Below, piece after piece: positions 37,256 to 50,898 of a stretch of 64,000 nucleotides of DNA. Every line of letters begins with the position of its first letter. Positions within the stretch are counted from its first letter, which is position 1. Both the position numbers and the translations under genes were made by a program. This DNA is from Chrysomallon squamiferum (Eukaryota > Mollusca > Gastropoda > Neomphalida > Peltospiridae). The notes beneath the pieces are model-generated. The model ran no database searches, was not told where the DNA came from, and worked only from the letters and a program-made list of their open reading frames with translations. Location: contig CM022670.1 in the NCBI GenBank assembly GCA_012295275.1, forward strand, positions 26,013,244-26,077,243, in the 5' to 3' direction.

Positions 37256-40010
37256 TTATGATAATTTTCTGTCTACAGTTTTCAGTAAGAGGTCTGCTGC
37301 AAAGCCTGGTGTGACAACACCTTTCACAACAAGTTTTTCTAATTTGGGCAGCTTCTTCTGCACTTCCGGACTTTGTTTAAATATCTCCATCACATCATGC
37401 TGCAAATGGCTCCACATCCACACTTTAAGCTGTTTTTTTCTCTTGGCTACAAATTCTCCTGATTTTAACATAGCTTCCTTGAAATTAATCATTTTGTTAT
37501 AGAGTTCAGGAATACCTTCATTTTTAATTGATGATATTCTGCAAACCTATAAAATGAGGAATAAGTTAATCAAGTGCATTTAATTATAGTCATTAAAGTC
37601 TTTTATCTAATGTCTGTAACTTCCTATGACAATCAGCTGTAATAACTGTGGAGAGTGCTTGAAGTTTTTAATTGTTTACAATAATTATTCTTGTATATTT
37701 AGATTTACATTTTATAAAAAGAAAAAACAAACAAAAAAACATTTGTTGTAGTTATAACAGTAGGATTTAAACCAGTATCAACATTTCAAAATTTCTATTG
37801 TTTTGGGGTTTTTTCTTAAAGGATTTATTTGTGATTATCCTGTGTTTTTTAAGATGCTAATCACAAATCTTGAAGATTTTTGTCACTGTTTAATTTTTTG
37901 GTGTGTTACCTGAGGTTTCCAAACCTTGGATCTGCGTCTCATGAACTTCAAAGCACTGATATACTCAGCTTGAATCCTTCGAGCAGCTGGTATCAGATCA
38001 CCATCACTTTTATTTACAACAACAAGGTCTGCAACTTCAATGATACCTTTCTTAATTCCTTGAAAGAAAGAAAACAAAGCTGTACTTAATGATAACTTTC
38101 ATTTTTAATAATCATTTTGTCAAAGATTTATAAAACACATAACAGGATATTTTCCTTTTAATAAGTTAGCTGTTGTTCCTGCTTTGTAATTTGGAGCTAT
38201 TGCAGATAAAAAAAAAAGTAAAAAAAAAAAAGATGATCTTAATAATGGCCCTACTTTACTAAATAGTATTTGTTTTAATAAATATGTTTCTTAGAGGCAT
38301 AACATAACTTCTTGGAAAATCAAATATTTTCTTTTAGATTTATTTTTCAAGACAATAAATATGCCATGTATTCTGACTATTGAAATGGTTTTTTTTTATT
38401 TATTTATTTATTTATATTTATTTATTTAATTTTAACATTTTATAAAAACGACCTCACAATAAAAGGGATAACAACAAGGACCTTGTTACATTATGTGTGT
38501 TTGTGAGTTTTTTTTTTTTTTTTTTTTTTTTATTATTATTTATTTTTAAATATTTATATATTTATTTTGTTCTTATCCTGACAATACAATCATTTGGAAG
38601 TATTAAAAAACATTGATATCATCAGAGGTACTGTTTAAAATAAAACAGCAAGTTAACCACAAAGAACACATACCTTGCAGCTCATCTCCTCCTGCTGGGG
38701 GTATAATTAAACAGAAAAGATCTACCATGTCAGCAACAACAAATTCTGATTGACCAACACCTATGGAAAACAGCAAATAAGAAAATGTTGTTTGGGAAAT
38801 TATGTATGTTTGTAACAAAATTCAGTTAATGTTTTGAAGAGAATTAAAAAATAAAATGCTTTCTAACACATCTGTATGAATTACAGTTTATAAATTACAA
38901 TCATATACAATATTTTTAATAAACAAAATATGTTGTTTATTTGATAAAATAACAGACAAAGAATAAATGTTTGATGTTGATTTGCTTATTTTGGTTTAAT
39001 AATGAAGATGAGATTTCTTCACACCTCTGATAAAAAGTAGTAACAGTAACTAGTGTTATTACACTGTCACTTAAGTTATATAAAAATATTTTTGGTGCAA
39101 GAGCTATCTGAAGTGATTCAAATTATATATTTGGAACAAATTTCACAACTTGTCAAGAATTTTACAAAAAGTTATGTTCATGTTATGTCTACTAAATACA
39201 TGTGTTTCTGTACAGCAGAATATTTTCTTTGCCTTTCTGTTGTTAAAATATATATTGTGTATCTACTTAAACATTCAACAATAATTCAGATTAAACAGAT
39301 TTATCTCAGTCTGAGTTGAGAACATACAACTTTGACATCTGAGCTGTTTCCTGTCATACATTTTCTGAAAATATTGATGGAAAATATTGATGTGACACAG
39401 ACCAAACAAAAATCTAAATTCAGTGGAGATTTGTAGCAATGTTTAACGTACCCACTGTTTCAACCAGGATGATGTCGTAACCTGCTCCCTCACACAGGAC
39501 AACTGCCTCATTGGTTGTCCGAGTGACTCCTCCGAGAGAACCAGATGCAGGAGATGCTCTGATGTAAGCATTCTCATCACGAGACAACTCTGGCATTCTT
39601 GTTTTATCTCCAAGCAAAGATCCTAAACAGGTTATTGTTGATTTTTAGAGAAAAAGTATTTAAAGAATAGTTTGTAAAAAAAAAAAAATAATAATAATAA
39701 TAATAAACAAGATTATTTTTTGATTTTAAGAGAAATTTTTATTAAACAATTAATTTGACCCCTTTTCTCTGTTGGTGGGAAAGGTTAATACATTTATCAC
39801 TTGTTTTTGTTTTGTTTTGTTTTTATTTATTTGCATTCGTTTTCCCCCATATTGTTTTAATTTAAAATTTGGTTTAGATGCAGAACATCAGACAAGAAAT
39901 ACATTTTTTGTTATCTTCTTTTATTAAATACTGTTTCTTGCTTTTAATTTTTATTTATTTGTTTGTTTGTTTGAATGAAATTTATGCAGAAAGACCATAA
40001 TTAACTGCTC

Positions 40011-40045
<35 letters not shown>

Positions 40046-40308
40046 TAACATAATTTAAGTGAGATTTAAATAGTTTAAATAAATATTTGAAATAAAAATA
40101 CAGTAAAAGAAAAATGTAAACCTCCAGTGGTTGATGATGATGGGTCGACTGCAAGAACAGCAACTCGCAGACCTTGACCTGTGAGAAACTTGCCAAATGT
40201 TTCAATGAATGTGCTCTTCCCTGCACCCGGTGGTCCTGTCAGGCCTGCAGAAACAAACAAACAAACAAACAAACAAACAAATAAATAAATAAATAAATAA
40301 ATAAAAGA

Positions 40309-40343
<35 letters not shown>

Positions 40344-41186
40344 ACAAATAAATAAATAAATAAATTAATTAATTAAATAATTAAAGCCTTTAAAATATTT
40401 CGCACAGATTATTTTTAACATGTAATTATTATTTTTTGTTTTCTTTGGAAGTGTCGGGTTAATTTTATAATTTTTATTTTTATTTATTTTTTGAACAAAT
40501 GGAATGTTTTTTTTTTTTTTTTTAACTGAATAAAAAAAATTATTTATAAGTTCAGTCATAATGAACTGATACAATTGTAGACAGTCAAGTAGATTAAAAT
40601 GATCATTCCCATGTTTTAATTGTTATACCAAACAGATTGTTGTCCAGATGTCTGCTTTTTTTTTCTTGCTTTTTTTTGTATTATTATTATTATTATTATT
40701 ATGATTATTATTATTTTCTTAAATTATACCTATTCTAAAAGCTGAAGAATCCTTGAGAGAATGCTGATGTTGTTCCCTCTGGTGATGCAGAATTTTAGTC
40801 AACAACAACTGAGCCTGCTTTTTCTTCCCTGGATGTGTTGATTCAACTAGAGTTATTGCCCTTGCTAAACATGCTCTGTCACCTTTCAACAACCCATCAA
40901 ACAGAAATTTAACACTGGCATCCATTTCTCCTAATTCATTTATTATATTCAGTTCAGCTGATTTGATGGAAGACTTATCACTAATTAATGGACACACAGT
41001 TAAATGAAATAATCTTCTTTGATTATGTGTACATGTTTTAAACCATGTCCACATACTAGCAGTCTGTGGCACTGTGACATGTAGAGTTCTGTGACAATGA
41101 TGTGACACTTGAAGAGGGGTCACTATCCTACATGACAGAAGTGACAATCCAGAGAAAGTAAAAACTGGTCGAAGTGTTCTTGTCAT
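37256..41186 (-). CDS. MMAA: MMAA, mitochondrial G3E GTPase for B12-dependent mutase
   Basis: Six exons on the minus strand: 41186-40730, 40244-40122, 39622-39452, 38760-38674, 38058-37910 and 37546-37256, totalling 1278 nt and 425 residues (human MMAA is 418). The Arg/Ser/His-rich N-terminus ([20 protein letters not shown]) looks like a mitochondrial presequence. GTPase motifs are Walker [10 protein letters not shown] (156-164), the DPSSSTTGG region (186-194), VETVGVGQSE (247-256) and NKSD (295-298). The C-terminal block ends in [18 protein letters not shown] gates and protects adenosylcobalamin-dependent methylmalonyl-CoA mutase in propionate breakdown. The ATG at 41186 is the first in frame and sits nine bases after an AG acceptor, implying a noncoding 5' exon. 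A TTTG/TTTA array abuts the exon 2 acceptor. Confidence 0.95.
40251..40378. repeat. AAAC/AAAT tetranucleotide array in MMAA intron 1
   Basis: On the minus strand this is TTTA units followed by TTTG units ending only a few bases before the CTGCAG acceptor of MMAA exon 2 (exon begins at 40244). The array itself therefore supplies the polypyrimidine tract. Confidence 0.9.
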
Positions 41187-43300
41187 CTGCAAGTTCTGAA
41201 ATAAAAAAAATAAATAACCACTGAAACAGAAGCTATGTTTTGTTTAGCTTTGGCTGTGTGTTCTTTTTATTTCACTACTTGGTGGTGGATTCAAAATCCT
41301 CAATGACTGTGTCTTGGTTAGGGTATGTAAATTCTTTTTTAAAGAATGAAAAATAATCAAATTTTCTCATTTATTAATAGTCATAAATATATATTTGATT
41401 AAACATTTCAAATATTGGCACCTTTCTGTTCACAACTGAACAATATTACCACACAACCGATTATTGTTTGTCATCTTTAACTGATATTGTTTTAATTTAA
41501 AAATTTAAAGAGATAAATAATTAATTTTTGGTTTTACACCTTATGAAAAAACATTCCCTTATTATTTATTAAGAAATAATTTCTTTATAAAAGATATCAG
41601 CTGTAAAACTTTTAAAAAACATATTCCACACATGAAAAATATACTGAATTATTATTATTATTATTATTTTTGAGAAGTCCAAAACAAACTACTTTTTCTT
41701 GTTTTTCATTATTTTATTAAACACTGTCCAAATTCTAATAAGTTTACAGTAACATAAAAAAAAAAAAAAAAAAAAAAAAGTACAAATAAGTAATAATAAT
41801 AACAATAAACATAAAAAAGATAAATAGGAATACAAATGTATATTTATATGGAGTACTAAACTGAGACAGAAATCACATGAAAAAGTTACAAAAATATAAC
41901 AACTTTAAAATATGTATTTGTAGATACAGTCAATAAAGATATGTATGTGGATGAATATGTAATGTATACATAAGTTTATATTTGTGTGTAAATATGTGTG
42001 TGTGTGTCTTAGGAGTCATGACAAAATAAAATAAATGTATATTAAGTAGATAACGACATATTTAGCAATAAATTATAGTGCTAACAGGCATAAAAACTAC
42101 AAGTTTGTGCTTAATTTAAATTTAACAATTCACGATAATAATAATAATAATACATATATAGATATATATATAAATGTGGCTTTCATCCCTGAGATTATAT
42201 AAATTATAAAAAACATCCCTGAGAAAATACACAATTTTCAGATCACAGCAGTCTTCAAATAATTATAAACTAAGCTAAACAAAATGCTGATTTACTTTAA
42301 AAATTGAATAATTATTCAAAATTACATTATAAAGTTGGTAACATTTTTTTAATAATAATGAAGTAGAAAATACTGTTGTAGAATGGTGATATTAGAAGAA
42401 AAAACAAAAAAAAAAAATGAAATAACAACAAATAATATACATCTTGCTTAACTCATTTTAACAATAATTATTACTTTTTATTTCCTGTCTCTATAAAATT
42501 ATATACATCATTTTAATTATATCGGAATAAATATTAAATTTATATATACATACATATATATATATATATATATACAATTCAGTGTTTATTCAGATATAAT
42601 TAAAATGATATAGATAATTTTATTAAAATATTTTTTTACAATTACATACATACAATTAAACTTCACAATTTCAATAAAATTTATATAGTTTGAAAAATAA
42701 TTTAATAACAGAAAATAATTTTTATAATGTTCAGTAAAAATTAATATGAGTATATTTTACAATTAAAATGTTCTCTTATATATTTATATTAACCAAATTT
42801 TAAAATAAAATAATCTTTTCCAGCACATATTCCCATTATTTTAGGAATAATTTTCATAACTATTTTATTTACTAGATCAAATTTATATGTATATTTAAAT
42901 TCACTAACTTGAAATGAAATGTAAAAGATAAATAAATAAATAAATAAATATATAAAGTTACCTGAATATACAAATGTAACATATTTGAGCTCCCATTCTA
43001 GCTTGAAAGTCTAGTTAAATATCACGAAATAAACTTTAATTGAGTCTAAGTAAACATTAAAATGATGCCATGGTTAAAATATTAAAATTAATGTTAGCAA
43101 TCACAACTGCATATTTACAATTACAAACAATTACGTATTTTCAATTTATAAAGGTACACAGTCAGTAACATATGTAATATAAGAAAGAGTATGTTGATAT
43201 CTATAAAGCATGTAGAGGTACTAACAGTAAATATATCATATACAAATATATGAAGAACAATATTCTGACAGAGATATTAACATTCTGACATGGCTGAGAT
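41187..43300. other. Between MMAA and PPAT
   Basis: Very AT-rich, with a poly-A run at 41757-41779 and TA-rich repeats at 42544-42574. It should contain the MMAA 5' noncoding exon and promoter and the PPAT 3' untranslated region. No other gene recognised. Confidence 0.5.
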
Positions 43301-44776
43301 TCACCAGTCAAGTTTAACTGGATAGTCTCCTGAAAGACAAGCAATGCAATGTCCATGTTTCTCATCATCTTTCATTCCTTCTTCAACTGCTTTCTTTAAC
43401 CCTTCCACTGACAGGTACTCTAAGCTATCCGCACCAAAATACCACCCAATCTGCTCAATTGGCATCTGATTAGCAATGAGTTCTTCCTTTGTAGGAATGT
43501 TAATTCCCATATAACAAGGATATTTGATTGGCGGAGAGGCCACACGAATGTGAACCTCAGAGGCACCAAATGATTTCAGCAATCTCACAATATTGCCCAT
43601 AGTGTTTCCTCGAACAATGGAATCATCAACCAGCACCACACGTTTGCCAAAAAAGTTCTCAGTCAGAGGCCCAAATTTTTTGGCAACTCCTAACTGACGT
43701 AATCTCATGCTTGGCTGTATGAATGTTCGACCAACATAGCGATTTTTGGACAAAACTTCCAAATACGGTATTTTTAAATGCTTGGCATAAGCCATAGCAG
43801 CTGGTGTTGCTGATTCAGGAACTGTGCTGATGAGATCAGCCTCCAGGGGTGCCTCAAGAGCCAGCTGTTTGCCACAACGTTGTCGGACTGTGTAAACCAT
43901 CTGATTCTCTAAAGTAGAGTCTGGTCTTGCAAAGTAGACATATTCAAAAATACAAAATGCTGGAAGTTTTGATTCAGGTCGTTCAGCAATGTAACAGGAT
44001 TTAATGCCATCTTTGCTAATTTCCACTATCTCTCCAGGAAGAACTTCTCTGTGATATCTGGCACCAATAGCATGGAAAGAACATGACTCTGAAGACACAA
44101 CCCAGCCATCAATATCCTGATCTGTTATTGTATGATTGCTGGTAAAAGCTACTGCAGGTACAAGCTTGCCTATGCATAAAGGTCGATTGCCAAATGGATC
44201 TCGAACAGCATATATTCTGTCTTGATGCAAAATAACCAAAGAATAGGCTGTCAAAGCCTCAGTCATTAGCTTCTGAATGCGCCCTACCCAGTTAACTCCA
44301 TTAGGCTCACCACAAGCAGGTGTGTGTGTCAGGAGCTGGGTGATTAGTTCACTGTCAGAAGTAGTAGAAAGACCAACTCCATGAAGAAGTAGTTTCTTCT
44401 TCAGAGCTCGTGCACTGACAAGCTCACCATTGTGTGCTACAGATATCAGACCATGGATTGTTTCCACAGTGAATGGCTGAATATTCATCAAGTCTGAAAC
44501 ACCATGAGTTGAGTAGCGTGTATGGCCAATACCGAGATTTCCTTTCAGTCTCTGCAAGTCGTCTTCGGAAAACACAGAACTGACAAGGCCCATGCCTTTC
44601 TTCTGACGAAACTTTCCAGATTCCCCGTCAGTTGTGACAATACCAGCACTTTCCTGTCCTCTGTGCTGCAAACCAATGAGTCCCAGGTGGATAATCTGAG
44701 CTACATCAAGTTCACTGGGCCAGTTACCTCCACCAACACAACCAAATACACCACAAGCATCTTTCATTTCATCCAT
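43301..44776 (-). CDS. PPAT: Amidophosphoribosyltransferase (glutamine PRPP amidotransferase)
   Basis: An uninterrupted 491-residue frame (human PPAT 517). It catalyses the first committed step of de novo purine synthesis: PRPP plus glutamine gives phosphoribosylamine. The N-terminal glutaminase domain starts after a short propeptide MDEMKDA, exposing nucleophile C8 in CGVFG. Further glutaminase motifs are RYSTHG (87-92) and HNGEL (115-119). The phosphoribosyltransferase domain carries the PRPP loop [13 protein letters not shown] (380-392). Four cysteines fit the 4Fe-4S ligands: C275, C421, C477 and C480. The coding region has no intron, but a TTTTTTTCCAG acceptor at 44843 suggests a spliced 5' leader; candidate upstream noncoding exon signals occur at 46284-46305 and near 46813. 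PAICS, its divergent neighbour in vertebrates, is not in the window. Confidence 0.96.
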   Translation of the reverse strand: MDEMKDACGVFGCVGGGNWPSELDVAQIIHLGLIGLQHRGQESAGIVTTDGESGKFRQKKGMGLVSSVFSEDDLQRLKGNLGIGHTRYSTHGVSDLMNIQPFTVETIHGLISVAHNGELVSARALKKKLLLHGVGLSTTSDSELITQLLTHTPACGEPNGVNWVGRIQKLMTEALTAYSLVILHQDRIYAVRDPFGNRPLCIGKLVPAVAFTSNHTITDQDIDGWVVSSESCSFHAIGARYHREVLPGEIVEISKDGIKSCYIAERPESKLPAFCIFEYVYFARPDSTLENQMVYTVRQRCGKQLALEAPLEADLISTVPESATPAAMAYAKHLKIPYLEVLSKNRYVGRTFIQPSMRLRQLGVAKKFGPLTENFFGKRVVLVDDSIVRGNTMGNIVRLLKSFGASEVHIRVASPPIKYPCYMGINIPTKEELIANQMPIEQIGWYFGADSLEYLSVEGLKKAVEEGMKDDEKHGHCIACLSGDYPVKLDW

Positions 44777-45574
44777 AATGTAGAAAGTTGTAGCTCTATG
44801 TTATTTTGTGAAATTGACTGGATTTTTTTCTTGATGTCTTTACTGGAAAAAAATAGAAATAAAATTGTTGAAAAGATAATACTGCTGTGAAAAAAAAAAA
44901 AAACACAGAAACAAACATGGGTAAAAGTGAAATAATTAAACATTATATACCAAGAATAAACATAATACTTATTTCATCTTTTATTTACATATGGCAAACA
45001 TCTAAAACAGAAAATATTTACACCAGCTTTTTTGTTCTCACATATTTAATGTATCGATTGTGGACTTGTGATAAAGTAATAATGTGAGAATTTTCTGTTG
45101 GTTTCATAAGACTTGTTTGGAAACTAATTTATGAAAATTTATGTTCTGTAGTATGCTGAAATAATCTAGTGACAACACTAGGTACATTAAGAATTGGGTT
45201 TTCAGCATGAGTACCACATCTGATTTAAGAAAACTGTGAGGATGTCATATTTTGAAAACTGAGACTTAAACAATTCCCCTTATACACTATTAAAGTACTG
45301 TCATTCTATCACATTAGTAATAACAACAGTTAATGATGAAAAGAAATGAAACGATATATTATTCAACATTAAAACAACACGTTAACCAAAATATTTTCTG
45401 GAACAATGAAACAGAAATGCAGTCTGACCATTACTATAATTATCTTTCAACAATGTACTGAATATATTATGACAATTAATGTACTGAATATAAAATTTAA
45501 ATATCCTCCATTAATTGATCAAACAGAAATTTAAAACAAGTATTATGTGATAAAGAAAACTATAGCTTATTGAT

Positions 45575-46217
45575 TAAATATTGAAGAAATATCCTTTTTG
45601 ATACTGTGAGCTATGCCTTACTGATTAAACATGTATTCCATATAATACAATACCATATTACTTACTGATTAACAGTGCATTCTACATAACACAATACATA
45701 ATGTCTTACTGGTTAAAAATATATTTCTTATAATACATGATACAGGATTACTAATTAAAACTACTCCTTGTAATACAATATATTCCTTTAACCAATTAAA
45801 AATGGATTCCATGCAATATAATACATATGATTCCTGTTTCAGACTATTTCATATAACAAAAAACACAGTCTCATATGACTAAATATGTATTCCATGCAAC
45901 GTAATATACCACAACTCACTGATTAATCCTCTAATCTGCATAATACAATACTGTGTTTTATCAGTTAAAAATGTACTCTTTATGCTATTTATTAGACTAT
46001 CATTGATTAAAAATGTATTCCTTGTAAAACACTTAGTTTTAGTTATACATATTACTTATAATACAATACACTGTTTTACTGTTTACAAATGCATTCCTTG
46101 TAATATTATACACTTTGTTTTAGTGATGCATATTCCTTACAATACAATACACAGTTTTACTGATTAAAAATATATTCCTTGTGATACAATACACTAACTA
46201 GTGATTAAAAATATGTA
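45575..46217. repeat. Degenerate minisatellite, 36-48 bp unit
   Basis: A unit close to TTACTGATTAAAAATGTATT followed by CCTTGTAATACAATACACTG recurs about 14 times with drifted spacing (examples at 45622, 45664, 45711, 45753, 46001, 46079 and 46160). Copies are diverged, suggesting an old array. It lies in the presumed PPAT 5' leader or promoter region. Confidence 0.8.
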
Positions 46218-48520
46218 GTACAGATGATTTTATCTTAGTATTTACAAAATCTTTCATAAAATATATTAGAATTACTGTCTTACCTTTCACTATTTCAGCT
46301 ATCAGCTACAGAAAGTAACAACACAAGTGTTACATGCTAACAAGATCAAACAGTTGTGAAGATCACCTCGTAACCTCATACACCAGTATCTCAAAAACTG
46401 TGAAGACACTTAATTAATGAACTAATCCCTTGCATAATTACATAACACCATTTTCTCAATCTGGACTGGCTGGAGCAAGTTCAGAATAGTTCATTATTGT
46501 TTACTGTTGTTGTTATTTTTATTTTTTCCTGGGGAGGGATTGTTTTTTTTATCTTCTTTTTTATTAAGTTGTCATAGTGATTATGCCTGAATAATATTTG
46601 CTAAGGTTAATAACAATTTGTCTGGTTAACTGACATGTTTGTGTCTTATGTAATTACTGACTTAAAGTAAATCTTTTCAATTAGTGAAAAGATAAGCTGT
46701 CTAATTATCTTGATCAGTACCATCAATTATTCACTAAGTGAAATGAGTAAAATAGGAAACCTAATTATGAATGACCTACAGAACACAACCTTTCCCCAGC
46801 TTTTACTTACCTAATTTAATGTCAAATCCAACTTCTTTTTCCTTCAGATGTCACAAATATTCATCTTCAGAAATGTAAAGGCTCTATTTAATTTTATCAG
46901 CAATATTATATGGGTAAAAATATTTCACTATTTTGTCAACTTGATAAATAAAGCAATTTTTTTTTTACTAGCATGTCATTATTATTTCAACAGCTTGGTG
47001 GAATTCAAGCAAAATACCAGTTTGTATGTCAGTATATTTTACAATGTGACCAAGCCATTAAGTGGATTTAAAAAAGATTAATTATTTTTGCAAAAATGTA
47101 TACTGGTATGATTGGCTTATAGGCAGTTTATTAATATTCAACCAGTATAATTAATTAACAGTTTCACTTAAACAAACTTTAATCAAGTAAATTATAAAAA
47201 CTCAGTTAAGCAAATGTTAATCCAAATAATAATGAACTAAATTTTAATTAATCTATAGAAAAAATGGGGGAGGGACAAAAAAAAAAAAAAAAAAAAAGAA
47301 AGAAAAAGAAATAATAATAATAATAATAATGTTAATGTTAGGAATTCAGACTGTCTTTCTGTTTCTTACTTGTATTTTAACACCATCATTCTACAATTTA
47401 GCTCTGCAATAATTTTTCTTTCTTTTTTTCCAAAAATATCAGATATGCTAGTCACACATTTTTAGTTTCAGAAATCTGACTTGGAACTAAAGCCATAGTT
47501 TTGTTCTTTTTATTGGTAAACACAATACATATTCTTATTGAACATACTTGTAACAGTCTGGTTAAAGAAAACACGGTAATATGTCTTAGAAGAAATAAAT
47601 TAATTATATTAGTAAAATTTTAAATTAATTCTTTATTGTGCACTTTCGGCCTAACACATACCTTTAATATACAATTTATAAATAAAAGTATCACTATCTG
47701 TGATTCTTTATTGTTTCTCATCCACACTTCTATTACTGTTCTTACTAAACACCATATCTTTGTGGCCATGTATAAAATAACTAATAAAAAAAATAAATAA
47801 ACAAAAAAAAAAGAAGACTCCAAAAAACAAAAACAGAACGAAAATATCTTCATCATCTTAATTATTATTATTATTATTATTATTATTACATTGATGGTAA
47901 ACAGCTTAAATCTTATACTGATTCCTATGTTTTATATTTTAGGGGGTGTGAGGGTTTATGATATCTCTTAATCTTATTCTACATGTTTATTACAAATGTA
48001 AAGCGATTTCATACGAATCCGCATTTATTAGAGATATACTTAAAATAGTAAAACTAATAAAAGGTTATGTGTAACGAAACGACTTGTGGATCTACTTACT
48101 TATAACAGATAATGTAATATACCCGTTTATACGATTTTTCTCCTATGATATGACTTTTTGGTTGACAAGAGAATACATTACATCTATGTGATCTCTCAAC
48201 ATGCTCTTTCAACCTTTTATTCGTGTAATACACACACGACAACACGCTTACTATTTTCGGGATTTTCCGTACATTTTTCTTTTATTCGTACATACTCGTA
48301 CATTTCCGACTGGTTTATCAAAAATCTCTGATGTTTGTTTTGAATTTTTCTTCGGAAGCTGCTAATAGCAAATGGAGACTGTTTATCTGTGCTACCCTTT
48401 TCTGACAGTATCGTTAAATAACATACCCGCCTTCCTTCTGAACTGGTGATTTGGTAATGCAATCTGTTGATGGATCCAGAACACGCGGTTCGTTTGGTTC
48501 ATATTATTTGCAAAGTTTGA

Positions 48521-48715
48521 CGCGGCTGAATAGTCATCAAACTAATTACTGTTAAAAAAGAAAGAAAGAAGAATAAATAATCCTATAATGACGTGATTAA
48601 TAACTTTAAATAATTATTTACGCGGCTGAATAGCCATCAAACTAATTACTGTTAAAAAAGAAAGAAAGAAGAATAAGTCCTATAGTGACGTGATTAATAA
48701 CTTTAAATAATTATT
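48521..48715. repeat. 100-bp tandem duplication
   Basis: CGCGGCTGAATAGTCATCAA begins at 48521 and CGCGGCTGAATAGCCATCAA at 48621. The copies run in parallel to TTAAATAATTATT and differ by a few substitutions plus a 4-base deletion in the second. High identity implies a recent event in the PPAT-PCM1 intergenic region. Confidence 0.92.
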
Positions 48716-50898
48716 CCTTATGATTTTTATTTTTATTTTTTTTTTTTTTTCCCCAACGAGTTCGTCACCAATATGCTGGTGGAGGAAGCAAAACTACAAC
48801 ATTCCATTAATAATAATAATAATAAATGAAAACAGTAAAATAAATAAACTTAACAAAATAAAAATTCATAACGAGGAATTTCATGCTACTATTACTGTAA
48901 AATGCATTCATTTATAGTATTTATTCTTTTAAATTCTTGTTTGACTTATACATCATGCCAATTATAAAAATCTTAATGTTTATTGTATTTAACAATGCAC
49001 TTTCAGAAATATAAGAAAGAGAAATATAACATGTATTATGACACACATATTATAAATGTATTCGATCGATCTTAATTAATCTGTTACAGAAAAGTATGTA
49101 ATGATATGAATCCAATTTTTATTTCCTCTAGAAATTAAAATAATTATATTTAGTGTTGCTTAGTTTTTGTTGTTTTTGACGATAAGTTTTCTGAAAACTA
49201 TTAAAACATAAAACAGATATATAAAAAAAAAAAAATGGAGATAAACATTATTAATACTATAGTATTAAAATGTAGAAAACTGAAAAGATATAAACCCAGT
49301 GAGTAAAATAATACTCGTGGAATGAAAGTAATGTAATTACATAAAATCTATTTGTAAAAGATTAATAACTATGTTGTCTTTATGGGTACTTTAATAAATA
49401 ATTTAACTGTGTCTTTTTAATTTACTTTATACATGTTGGAATACGTTTTGTTTATTCTTAAATGATAACGTCCCTTTTCATAATTATATACAACACGTGC
49501 ATGTGGAGCGTTCAAAATACCGAAGGAAATAACAAAAGAAGAAAGCGTCATGGAGCATGACAGTGCTTGTTGCTCAAGTTTCTGAACGCCGATTATTTAG
49601 TTGTTTATTATTTAGTAAGTATAGAAAGTGCGATATATTACTGAAAATTTATAGACTATTCATTGCATTTGATTAAGCAAAATTGCAGACAATCAAATTG
49701 CATTTCAAATAATATTTAGGAAAACGGATGTGCATAAAAAATTAAAATGTGAATTCACGTCTGCGCTCTGGGTTGACGAGTCTTTTTGTTTTAGTTACTT
49801 TGTAAATAAATCGTTATTTATTTTGTAAATGAAAGAACTACATTTAACATTTTCTTGACGAACCATACATCTTTAAAAAAGTAAAACATTACATTATTAG
49901 AATAAGTCCGTGGATATTTTTGCATAACAACGGGCGTCTAAATAAAAAAATGACTTGTTCAGACACCTTCAGGTTCTAAATGGCCGATGTTTTCTTTTGT
50001 TACTAATCTTTCATTATTAGTCACATTGCCATCTATTAATTAAAAACTCTATTGTTAATACTTCATATTTTCAACAAAATTTATACTGTTTATTTTATTT
50101 TAAATATTTTTTTCTTCTCCAGTAATTTTCATTATATTGGTTAATAAAATCTGATACCTAATATAAGTTTATTCTACTCACTGGAAAAGTGTAACTCATC
50201 TTTACTTTTGAATATACTTGATGAAATATCGTAAAATGTAAATTCTAAAAACAAAATTTGAATTTCTTTTATTTTAAAATATATATAATAATGTTACATA
50301 TTATTCTATAAATTGGTCAGTATCGGTTCCAGCTGTTGATACAGTAAATATTAACTGACTAAACTCATTATTTAAACAGCTAAACCAATATTAATTGGCT
50401 GCATATTAATTTTAATAATCCATTATTTAAATCCAGTGCTAGAACAGTTGATGATCTCAGTTTGTGTATGTAGAAAATATTTTATAAAAAAAATTTCAGC
50501 CCATTTTATATCAATTTTGCTTGCACAGGATCATTGTGGTCATCCATTACTAGGAATTAGATTTTCATTAGTAATAACAACTGATTAAAAGATAGGGAAG
50601 AGTAACATTTGAAATTTACTATGTAATTTTTAAAGAAGTATCTGTTTGCTTTTCACAAAATCTGACTGGATAATAATAATAAAGAAAATATATTTCCAAC
50701 ATTTTTAACAGTTGATGCATGATGTCATACAACTATACACTCTGCTGTTAATGTAGTACACTTCTTTATATATCTAATATAATGAAAGTTTTTGTTCACT
50801 TGAAGTTGTTGAACAGAAAATTACATAACAATTTTGTTTCCTTAGAAATATTAAATAAAATATATATATATATTTTATTTCCTATAAAGCTATTTGTT

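Larger units (their letters stand above)
44777..50898. other. Divergent intergenic region between PPAT and PCM1
   Basis: About 6 kb without a recognised coding exon. It holds a 42-bp-type minisatellite (45575-46217), poly-A with AAT repeats at 47278-47330, and a 100-bp tandem duplication (48521-48715). A strong donor GTAAGT at 49615 could end a noncoding first exon of PCM1. Possible PPAT 5' leader donors lie at 46283 and 46812 on the minus strand. Promoter positions cannot be fixed from sequence alone. Confidence 0.5.
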
